Positions 50,373 to 58,022 of a stretch of DNA of 64,000 nt are shown here, piece by piece; position 1 is the stretch's first letter, and each line of letters opens with the position of its first letter. Source of the DNA: Coleofasciculus sp. FACHB-1120 (GTDB lineage Bacteria > Cyanobacteriota > Cyanobacteriia > Cyanobacteriales > FACHB-T130); assembly GCF_014698845.1 (NCBI RefSeq), contig NZ_JACJTV010000001.1, positions 470,551 through 534,550 of the forward strand. Direction: 5' to 3'. The notes below the pieces were generated by a model that searched no databases, was not told the origin of the DNA, and worked only from the letters and a program-made list of their open reading frames with translations. Both the position numbers and the translations under genes were made by a program.

Positions 50373-53159
50373 ATGAAATTTTTGATTATCAGTTTTTTTC
50401 CTCTGTATATATTTTTATTCTCTTCTCAGCAATGGTTGGCGGCTTTTCCAACTACCGCGCAATCATATAACATGAAAAGCAAAAGCCTAGGAATTAGAAG
50501 TTATGAAGCAGAAAAACTCCTCAAGCTTGGGATTGAATACCATCGAAATGAACAGAGAGAAGAAGCGTTAAAAAAATATCAACAGGCTTTGGAAATTTAT
50601 CGAGAGATTCGCGATCGCAAAGGCGAAGCTAGTGCCCTACATCTGATTGCTGCGATTCATAATACGCTAGCTAACTATCCAGAAGCCATTCAATCTTATC
50701 AACAAGCCCTGCAACTATACCGCGACATACAGAATAAAAAGGGTGAAGCCAGTGTTCTTAACAGTTTAGGCAGCGTTCACCAACAACAGGGAAAATTTTC
50801 TGATGCTTCAGCGTTCTATCAGCAAGCTGTGGAAATGCTTAAGAAGGCAGGCGATCGCCCTGGAGAAACAGATACTTTAAATAATATTGGCTCACTCTAT
50901 TATTCTCAAGGACAGTATGCTCAAGCATTAAATTCTTATCAACAGAGCCTCAGCATTTCTGAAAGATTAAATGATGATCAACGCCTTGGCTCAATCCTAA
51001 ATAATATTGGTTTAGTGTATAGTGCGCTAGGTCAACATTCCGAAGCCTTAAACTTTTATCAACGTGGATTACAAATACAAAAATCGATTGGAAATCTTCA
51101 GGGATTAGGAACGACGCTGCATAACATTGGTTTTACTTATGCTCAGATTGGGCAGACTCTCAAAGCCATTAGTTTTTATCAGCAAGCGTTAGCCGTGCGA
51201 AAGTTTGTGGGAGACAAGTCAGGGGAAGCAAAAACTCTAAATAATTTGGGGTTTTCTCATGAAAAATTAGGACGGATTTCTCAGGCACTCAAATCTCTGG
51301 AGCAAGCTTTAGCAATTTTTCGAGCGATTCAAGACAAGGTCGGAGAAGGAAATACGCTCGACAGCATTGGAACCTTATATAGGAATCGGGACGAGTACAC
51401 CAAAGCCTTCACGTTTTATCAGCAAAGTTTAGTAATTTGGCAAGCGATCGCTGCTCCGGCAAGCGAACGGATCACGCTGAGCAACATTGGCAAGCTTTTG
51501 GAAAAGCAGAAAAAATCAGAACTCGCAATTGTGTTCTATAAACAAGCGATTAATGTAACAGAAGAAATTCGGCAAACTTTGAAAGTCTTGCCCAGAGATT
51601 TTCAAGAATCTTACACAGAAACTGTGGGAGAAACTTATCGATCGCTTGCGGATCTGTTGCTTAGGCAAGACCGAATATTAGAAGCGCAACAGGTTCTGGA
51701 TCTCCTGAAAGTACAAGAACTGGATGATTACCTGCGAAACGTGCGGGGCAATCCGCAGACGGCGCAAGGAATCGAAGTCCTCAATCCCGAAGCAGAAATC
51801 TTGAGAAAGTATAGTATCCTGCAAGAATCTGCTGTCAAACTCGGTCAGGAACTCGCCCAGTTGCGGGAAGTACCGGAAACTAAGCGTACCGAACAACAAC
51901 AGCAACGAATTGCCCAACTGGTGCAATTAGAAATAGAACTGAACCAGCAATTCAACCAGTTTCTGAATCGTTCTGATGTGCTGGTACTGGTGGAACAACT
52001 CAGTCGTGCCGTCCGACGCCAGAACATCAACCTGGAAGACCTGAATGCTTTGCGGGATACGTTGCGAAAATACCGGGCAGTGCTGCTTTATCCGCTGATT
52101 CTGGATGATCGTATCGAACTCATCCTCACTACTTCCGATTCGCCACCTCTTCGCCGTACCGTCGATGTTAAACGCGAAGACCTCAACAAAGCAGTTTTAG
52201 AATTTCGTCAGATACTACAAAACCCTAGTAAGCCCAAGCGATCGCAAGAGGTGGCTCAAATGCTTTATACCTGGCTAATCAAACCTCTAGAAGCCGAGTT
52301 GAAGCAGGCAAATGTTCGAACAATCATCTATGCTCCCGATGGGCAACTGCGATATATCCCGCTAGCTGCATTGTATGACGGTCAACGCTGGTTGGTGCAG
52401 CGGTACCAAGTCAATAATATTACCGCTCGTTCCCTGACTGATTTCTCAACTCCACCGGCATCTCAGGAGCGTTTGTTGGCAGGAGCTTTTGTGCAAGGTA
52501 CCTACAACTTTCAAGTTGGAGATCGGCAATTTGTCTTTAATGGGTTACAGTTTGCAGGCGAGGAAGTAGACGGTTTGGCAGCAACCATTCCCAATACAAC
52601 CAAGCTAATTGACAAAGCCTTTGGTCGGGAAGCGGTCTTACCAAAGCTGAACGACTACAGCATTATCCACTTTGCAACCCATGCGGCATTTCTAACTGGG
52701 CAGCCAGAAGAATCTTTCATTCTTTTTGGGAATGGAGATCGCGCAACGTTGCGGGACGTAGAAAATTGGTCTTTGCAAAATGTGGATTTGGTCGTATTGA
52801 GTGCTTGTGAGACCGGCTTAGGTGGACTGGGCAACGGAGAAGAGATTCTGGGGCTGGGCTACCAGTTTCAGCGGGCAGGAGCGAGAGCAGCGATCGCTTC
52901 CCTCTGGGCGGTCAACGATAATAGCACCCAGGTTTTCATGACAGCATTTTATCAAGCCTTGAAAACTCCTGGAGTAACGAAAGCGGAAGCACTACGGCAA
53001 GCGCAAGTTGCCTTAATCGGAGAAGAAGAAACGACCTCAGCAGCATCTCGTGGCATTGAAGTAGTTACTAACACAGAAACGCTGTCCCGTCCAACCAACA
53101 CTCCGTTTGCTCATCCCTACTACTGGGCACCCTTCATCCTAATTGGCAATGGTTTATAG
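50373..53159 (+). CDS. Secreted TPR-CHAT caspase-like protein
   Basis: 928 residues. Signal peptide (LIISFFPLYIFLFSSQQWLAAF), then about 9-10 TPR units from residue ~50 to ~400 (for example ALKKYQQALEIYREIRDRKG, YAQALNSYQQSLSISERLND). An alpha-helical linker of ~130 residues leads to a C-terminal CHAT peptidase domain with His770 (IIHFATHAAFLTG) and Cys812 (LSACETGLGGLGNGEE), ending YYWAPFILIGNGL. CHAT domains are C14-clan (caspase/separase-like) proteases; the TPR part probably recognises a partner or substrate. The export signal sets it apart from cytosolic TPR-CHAT proteins used in CRISPR (craspase) or gasdermin systems. Last gene of the SLH operon. Confidence 0.9.
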   Translation: MKFLIISFFPLYIFLFSSQQWLAAFPTTAQSYNMKSKSLGIRSYEAEKLLKLGIEYHRNEQREEALKKYQQALEIYREIRDRKGEASALHLIAAIHNTLANYPEAIQSYQQALQLYRDIQNKKGEASVLNSLGSVHQQQGKFSDASAFYQQAVEMLKKAGDRPGETDTLNNIGSLYYSQGQYAQALNSYQQSLSISERLNDDQRLGSILNNIGLVYSALGQHSEALNFYQRGLQIQKSIGNLQGLGTTLHNIGFTYAQIGQTLKAISFYQQALAVRKFVGDKSGEAKTLNNLGFSHEKLGRISQALKSLEQALAIFRAIQDKVGEGNTLDSIGTLYRNRDEYTKAFTFYQQSLVIWQAIAAPASERITLSNIGKLLEKQKKSELAIVFYKQAINVTEEIRQTLKVLPRDFQESYTETVGETYRSLADLLLRQDRILEAQQVLDLLKVQELDDYLRNVRGNPQTAQGIEVLNPEAEILRKYSILQESAVKLGQELAQLREVPETKRTEQQQQRIAQLVQLEIELNQQFNQFLNRSDVLVLVEQLSRAVRRQNINLEDLNALRDTLRKYRAVLLYPLILDDRIELILTTSDSPPLRRTVDVKREDLNKAVLEFRQILQNPSKPKRSQEVAQMLYTWLIKPLEAELKQANVRTIIYAPDGQLRYIPLAALYDGQRWLVQRYQVNNITARSLTDFSTPPASQERLLAGAFVQGTYNFQVGDRQFVFNGLQFAGEEVDGLAATIPNTTKLIDKAFGREAVLPKLNDYSIIHFATHAAFLTGQPEESFILFGNGDRATLRDVENWSLQNVDLVVLSACETGLGGLGNGEEILGLGYQFQRAGARAAIASLWAVNDNSTQVFMTAFYQALKTPGVTKAEALRQAQVALIGEEETTSAASRGIEVVTNTETLSRPTNTPFAHPYYWAPFILIGNGL

Positions 53160-53370
53160 GGGATTGGGCACTGCACCTGTAGCATCGTCCGATTCTACTA
53201 GCTGAAATCTTGTGGTTGCGGAGGCTTAAGCGGTTCAAGAATTAAAAGACCACTACCTGTTGCCGCAATGATGTGAGATCACCACGTCTGATAACCCGCT
53301 CCCTAACTGGATTGCCTTGCTATGCTGTAAGGTAGTTGCCCTGCGCTTGAATCGCCCACTCACTAGAACC

Positions 53371-54564
53371 ATGACCCAGCAACCTAAACGCATATGTATC
53401 CTCGGTGGCGGCTTTGGCGGTCTCTACACTGCCCTGCGCTTGAGCCAGTTGCCTTGGGAAAAATCGGAACGTCCGGAAATTGTCTTGGTGGATCGAGATG
53501 ACCGCTTTTTGTTCACGCCGCTGCTGTATGAACTACTCACCGGGGAACTGCAAACTTGGGAAATTGCCCCACCGTTTCAAGAGATTTTAGCGAACACGGG
53601 TGTGCGCTTCTGCCAGGGCGTTGTGGCTGGAATAGATATCCAGGAAAAACTTGTACATTTGCATGATGGCCCTGCCTTCTCCTACGATCGCTTGGTGTTA
53701 GCTTTGGGTGGAGAGACGCCCCTAGATATGGTGCCAGGGGCAGCTGAATATGCGTTTCCTTTCCGAACGATTGCTCACGCCTACCGCTTGGAAGAACGGC
53801 TGAGAATTTTGGAAGAGTCGGAAACGGATAAAATTCGCATCGCCATTGTGGGAGGCGGTTACTGTGGGGTTGAATTGGCTTGCAAGTTGGCGGATCGCCT
53901 TGGCGAACGAGGTCGCATCCGGTTAATTGAACAAGCTGATATGATTCTCCGGACATCGCCAGATTTTAACCGGGAAGCGGCGCGAAAAGCTTTGGAAGAA
54001 AGGGGCGTGTGGATTGATTTGGACACGGCAGTAGAGTCGATGTCACCGACTACGATCTCGCTAGTGTACAAAGCACAGGTAGACCAAATCCCAGTGGATT
54101 TGGTGCTGTGGACGGTGGGAACGCAAGTAGCAGAGGCAGTGCGATCGCTCGAACTCAAACACAATCAACGCGGTCAAATTACCACTACGCCGACTCTACA
54201 AGTGGTTGACCATCCAGAAATCTTTGCCCTTGGCGACCTTTCGGACGCTCACGATGCTGACGGTCAGCAAATACCGGCAACTGCCCAGTCTGCCTTCCAG
54301 CAATCAGATTATACTGCCTGGAATATCTGGGCATCGCTGACCGGGCGTCCTTTGCTTCCCTTCCGCTATCAAAGTTTTGGTGAACTGATGACCTTGGGGA
54401 CGGATAACGCCACTTTCACTGGCATGGGAGTAAAGGTGGATGGTTCTCTTGCTTACCTGTTCCGGCGTCTAGCGTATCTGTATCGGATGCCAACGCTCAA
54501 TCATCAGTTGAAAGTCGGATTTAATTGGATTGCCCAACCTTTGTTGGAAATGTTCTCCAAGTAA
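53371..54564 (+). CDS. Type II NAD(P)H dehydrogenase (NDH-2) family
   Basis: 397 residues from ATG 53371; an 18-codon upstream extension is not conserved-looking. Two dinucleotide folds: ICILGGGFGGLYTALRLSQL (FAD) and IAIVGGGYCGVELACKLADRLG (NAD(P)H), plus FLFTPLLYELLTGEL, LVLALGGETPL, VDLVLWTVGTQ and FALGDLSDAHDADGQQIPATAQSAFQQ. It transfers electrons from NAD(P)H to quinones at the membrane without proton pumping. Cyanobacterial NdbC-like members also take part in phylloquinone synthesis; whether this is NdbC or another NDH-2 paralog I cannot settle. No adjacent pathway genes. Confidence 0.88.
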   Translation: MTQQPKRICILGGGFGGLYTALRLSQLPWEKSERPEIVLVDRDDRFLFTPLLYELLTGELQTWEIAPPFQEILANTGVRFCQGVVAGIDIQEKLVHLHDGPAFSYDRLVLALGGETPLDMVPGAAEYAFPFRTIAHAYRLEERLRILEESETDKIRIAIVGGGYCGVELACKLADRLGERGRIRLIEQADMILRTSPDFNREAARKALEERGVWIDLDTAVESMSPTTISLVYKAQVDQIPVDLVLWTVGTQVAEAVRSLELKHNQRGQITTTPTLQVVDHPEIFALGDLSDAHDADGQQIPATAQSAFQQSDYTAWNIWASLTGRPLLPFRYQSFGELMTLGTDNATFTGMGVKVDGSLAYLFRRLAYLYRMPTLNHQLKVGFNWIAQPLLEMFSK

Positions 54565-54651
54565 TCTGGAATTCGGGGTCATCCCCTTGAAGTCAAAGAT
54601 GGGCAATGCCCACTTATACAGTTTCACTATATTTATCTCTTAGATTCTCAT

Positions 54652-54684
54652 GTAAGGGCGCGAGGCTTTGTCTCGTGCCCTTAC
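54652..54684. repeat. Dispersed hairpin repeat
   Basis: GTAAGGGCGCGAG and CTCGTGCCCTTAC pair with one mismatch around a seven-base loop, about 90 bases past the NDH-2 stop codon. Confidence 0.6.
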
Positions 54685-54697
54685 GTTTAGGGAGGAA

Positions 54698-54743
54698 TTG
54701 ACGCTCCCACGGCTTTAAGGAAGTAGAGCCGTGGGAGCGTCAA
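54698..54743. repeat. Second, perfect hairpin repeat
   Basis: TTGACGCTCCCACGGCT and its perfect 17-base complement enclose a 12-base loop. It directly follows the hairpin at 54652-54684 and ends 87 bases before the HAD gene. The repeated GTGGGAGCGTC core is typical of mobile-repeat ends in cyanobacteria. Confidence 0.7.
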
Positions 54744-54829
54744 TACTGAGATAGGATTTATGACATGATGATGAATCTAGCCGGTGGTTTTATTGGGTTT
54801 GCGATCTTGAGATGGAACGCTAAAGTAGC

Positions 54830-55477
54830 ATGAAGCGCCCCAAAGTTATTTTTCTTGATGCCGTGGGCACCATGTTTGGTGTCAGGGGTAGTGTAGGAGA
54901 GGCGTATAGCGCGATCGCTAGTCGGTTTGGCGTCCAAGTCTCCGCTGAGGTGGTGAATCCAGCCTTTTACCAAAGCTTTAAAGCCGCACCGCCGCCAGTT
55001 TTTATCGGTGCAGAATCCCAAGAAATACCGGATCGGGAATTTGAGTGGTGGAAAGCGATCGCGCTTTCTACATTTGGACAAGTTGGCGTCTTGCCGCAAT
55101 TTTCAGACTTTTCCAATTTTTTTGACGAACTCTACGCCTACTTCTCCACCGCGGAACCTTGGTTTGTTTATCCCGATGTTCTTACAGCTTTGGAAAAATG
55201 GCGGGAAATGGAAATTGAGCTGGGTGTATTGTCAAATTTCGATTCGCGTATCTATTCGGTTTTGCAATCCCTGAATTTAATCGAATTTTTTACCTCTGTC
55301 ACCATTTCCTCGGAAATTGGTGCTGCCAAACCCAATCCCAAAATTTTTGCCGCTGCGTTGGAGAAACATAACTGTTCGCCTGAGGAAGCATGGCACATTG
55401 GCGACAGTCATAAAGAGGACTATCAAGGAGCAAAAGCAGCGGGACTCAAGGGCATTTTTTTAAAGCGCACTGAGTAG
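54830..55477 (+). CDS. HAD-IA family hydrolase (REG-2-like)
   Basis: 215 residues. HAD motif I reads FLDAVGTMFG, so the second Asp of DxDxT is replaced by Val as in the REG-2/HDHD3-like subfamily (DAVGT); motif II is LGVLSNFDSR, Lys in IGAAKPNPKIF, and motif IV HIGDSHKEDYQGAKAAG. A helical cap lies between motifs I and II (EFEWWKAIALSTFGQ). The replaced acid/base Asp argues against strong phosphatase activity, though proteins of this group retain the fold. Cytosolic, monocistronic. Confidence 0.87.
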   Translation: MKRPKVIFLDAVGTMFGVRGSVGEAYSAIASRFGVQVSAEVVNPAFYQSFKAAPPPVFIGAESQEIPDREFEWWKAIALSTFGQVGVLPQFSDFSNFFDELYAYFSTAEPWFVYPDVLTALEKWREMEIELGVLSNFDSRIYSVLQSLNLIEFFTSVTISSEIGAAKPNPKIFAAALEKHNCSPEEAWHIGDSHKEDYQGAKAAGLKGIFLKRTE

Positions 55478-55681
55478 AGGGTTGGGACATGATGTAACAG
55501 TGTAGTTGTGGCAGCGAAAAGCCACGTATAGCGCGATACGGTCAGCGATCGTTTTTCTCAAGTGCTACTGCCTGTAGTTTCACCATCGTGACTCAAGAGC
55601 AACTGTGCTAATCGAGCCATGCTACTGCATCATTTCTACTTGCTTGGAGCGATCGCGTAACTCGTCAACAAGGAGTCATAG

Positions 55682-56173
55682 ATGTCTTTTCTACCTTATG
55701 AAAATTTCACTATTACAACTAATCTAGATGCAGAGCAAGTCAAGAGAATATTGGCTGATGTCATTGAACCGCCTAAGACGTTTAGAAATTCTTGGTCTTC
55801 GGCATCAAGATCGCATAAACCCTATGAAGGTAAAATTTATGATCATAGTTTCCAAATATCTAGAATTATCTATACCCGAAATTCATTTTTACCAATTATT
55901 AAAGGCAAAATTTCCCCTCAAGTTATTGGTTGCTCAATCAATATAACTATGAAATTGCATATTCTTGTATTAATATTTATGGGCTACTGGTTGAGTATGA
56001 CTGGCAGCATCGGAGTAGGATTTCTATTGGCATTGCTATCAGATAATCGAATGGGCATAGCTGGTTTGATGCCCCTTGGGATGTTTGTATTTGGTTGTCT
56101 TTTATGCATAATTCCTTTTAAAATTGAAGCCAAAAAATCTAAGGAGTTTTTATACAAGCTGTTCAGTGCTTAG
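55682..56173 (+). CDS. Hypothetical two-TM cyanobacterial protein
   Basis: 163 residues with AGGAG ahead of the ATG. A soluble N-terminal part (FTITTNLDAEQVKRILADV, YEGKIYDHSFQISRIIYTRN, FLPIIKGKI) precedes two hydrophobic segments (LHILVLIFMGYWLSMTGSIGVGF and GIAGLMPLGMFVFGCLLCIIPF). The pattern resembles a cyanobacterial conserved hypothetical family with an FxPxIKG motif ahead of the membrane part. Function unknown. Confidence 0.65.
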   Translation: MSFLPYENFTITTNLDAEQVKRILADVIEPPKTFRNSWSSASRSHKPYEGKIYDHSFQISRIIYTRNSFLPIIKGKISPQVIGCSINITMKLHILVLIFMGYWLSMTGSIGVGFLLALLSDNRMGIAGLMPLGMFVFGCLLCIIPFKIEAKKSKEFLYKLFSA

Positions 56174-56316
56174 TTTTCATAAAAATCACACGACAAAAGC
56201 ATCTAAGAAAAATCCTTCGCTCCATTTGACTAGGAAGAAAGAGCATCGACCAACATTCAAGCAGTTTGATGGGAGCGATCGCGCTAATTTTGTAGCCTGA
56301 CTAATACTTGAGTCTC

Positions 56317-57042
56317 TTAATTTTTTGCAGGTGTTGCTTGGATGGCGCAAGGCTGACTGTTGCACTGTTGGATGTAAAGCTGATCCACATAAGGTTTCTG
56401 CCACCTTAAAGGAATCTCTAGTAAATCTCGCGTACCAGTCATGCCTTGTCCCACAAATAGTAAGAGTGCAATGCAGCTCAAAATGATGTGAACGTTGCGC
56501 CAACGATTTAGCCGATCTTTGTAGATATCTTCAATAATTGCTAACGAAAATATCATTAACATTGCCGCTGCGATGCCGATGTAGTAGTGAGACACCAACC
56601 ACTCATTGTCCCGGCGATAAACGCCTTCTTGGAAGCCGAGAATCATTAAACCTGCGCCGGTTAAGGTTGCAAAAACGCCGCGCCAGAGCCGTTGTTTGGC
56701 TTTGCAGAGCAATACTAAGGAGACAATGGTAGCCGCAAACATTAGGAGGATAAAGACAACTTGAAAAGGTTTCTGGCTCCAGATTTGCTTGCTCAAAATA
56801 TGCTCAAAAATCGGGTACGCAAGCCCGATGAGGCTAACTCCGACAATAGCACCAGAGAGCCATTTGCCTAATTGGACGTGTTCTTGCCCGACTACTGGCG
56901 GAATTTTACTTTTGCCTGCTAAATTTTGCAAGCGGCGTTGGCGAGTCTGCCAAGCGCGGTTGACGACGATGCCAATTAGAGGGAACACAACTGCAATTGC
57001 GATCGCGGGATGAATTAAAGCCGCCAAATCTGCAATTTCCAT
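56317..57042 (-). CDS. DUF4079 membrane protein (b561-like)
   Basis: 241 residues with about six to seven membrane segments. Histidines recur near helix ends: ALIHPAIAIAVVFPLIG, GQEHVQLGKWLSGAIVG, FEHILSKQIW, VSHYYIGIAAAMLMIF, and NVHIILSCIALLLFVGQGMTG. This spacing suits haem or quinone ligation in a cytochrome b561-like bundle, which is inferred rather than shown. The DUF4079 family is found mainly in cyanobacteria. It lies 25 bases downstream of a DM13-domain lipoprotein on the same strand, so the two form an operon. Confidence 0.82.
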   Translation of the reverse strand: MEIADLAALIHPAIAIAVVFPLIGIVVNRAWQTRQRRLQNLAGKSKIPPVVGQEHVQLGKWLSGAIVGVSLIGLAYPIFEHILSKQIWSQKPFQVVFILLMFAATIVSLVLLCKAKQRLWRGVFATLTGAGLMILGFQEGVYRRDNEWLVSHYYIGIAAAMLMIFSLAIIEDIYKDRLNRWRNVHIILSCIALLLFVGQGMTGTRDLLEIPLRWQKPYVDQLYIQQCNSQPCAIQATPAKN

Positions 57043-57067
57043 AACAACCTAAGTATGCGTTGATTTT

Positions 57068-57538
57068 TTAGCTACTGAAAGGAGCAAAGCCAAAGGTGGC
57101 ATTGAATTGGCGACACCAAATCGCCACTGAGCCAAACTCTGCTGGATTGACGCTAGCAGGAATCGCATAGCGTTGAGTACCACTTATTTTTTGTAAGCGA
57201 CCGATACTTACATAATCTTTTTCTTTAATGCCATTGATTGGCGGCTTTTCCGAACGATACAGGATGACGAATAAATCCGGGCCATTGTCAGTTTTGAAAG
57301 CTTGATCAAACTCCAGATAGCGTTTTCCATTTTCTGTAACCAAGCGCACAGTTCCCTGGGTGGGATGTTCTCCTCTCTGAAAGGTTCCAGACTGTGTAAG
57401 CGTCTGCGCTACCGATGTAGCAGATGGGTTTGTCAATGGCGCAGTCTGAACATTTGGCTGATTGGAGTTGGCTTCTTTGGTACAGCCTACGCTCAAAAGT
57501 GTTACTACACAAATTACTGCTAAATAATTCATTTTCAT
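57068..57538 (-). CDS. DM13-domain lipoprotein
   Basis: 156 residues from the ATG at 57536-57538, which has AGGA about nine bases upstream; longer in-frame starts would put the signal out of place. The lipobox LLSVGC gives a lipid-anchored exported protein. The DM13 domain covers ~45-156: SGTFQRGEHPTQGTVRLV, LEFDQAFKTDNGPDLFVILY, VSIGRLQKISGTQRYAIP, and FGSVAIWCRQFNATFGFAPF with the conserved Cys. DM13 domains are predicted to take part in redox or electron transfer and often accompany b-type cytochrome-like membrane proteins, matching the DUF4079 partner next door. Confidence 0.87.
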   Translation of the reverse strand: MKMNYLAVICVVTLLSVGCTKEANSNQPNVQTAPLTNPSATSVAQTLTQSGTFQRGEHPTQGTVRLVTENGKRYLEFDQAFKTDNGPDLFVILYRSEKPPINGIKEKDYVSIGRLQKISGTQRYAIPASVNPAEFGSVAIWCRQFNATFGFAPFSS

Positions 57539-58022
57539 AGAAGTTGTCCTCAAAATCATCTCTACTGACACTTTAAAAGACGGTGGCAGCAAAAAAATGA
57601 GTTTTACCTGAGAAACAGATTGGAAATGGATGATAGCTTTTTAGACAAGTTTTTAGATTAATATACTGTCGTTTCAACTTCCTGTCAGTTTCTATTTCTT
57701 TCAGTAAATTCTCATTTTTATAGTTTGTAAGTAGAGTAGATTATGGTCAGGCTTGTAATCATTGCCGTTGATTGCTATTGAGCTACTGCTTCTTGGGCGA
57801 TTTTGGCAACTACTAACATCTACAATAAAAACTTATAAATTCAATCAAGGAGATGTAGTTAAATTTTATGTTTATTGGCAAGCTTGCCTATATCCTGTAT
57901 TATCTTATGAATCTATTATCCGGGTTAGTACGCAATTCTAAAACGAAATTTTAGTATCAATTGTAAGAAAATTAGCAATTAATTGATTAGCAAGTAACTT
58001 CAGTTTTAGGAAAGTAACAGAG
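57539..58022. other. Divergent promoter region, DM13 operon and cellulose-synthase-like gene
   Basis: About 480 bases, AT-rich. No ORF found. AGGA before 58023 is the ribosome-binding site of the following gene. Confidence 0.4.
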
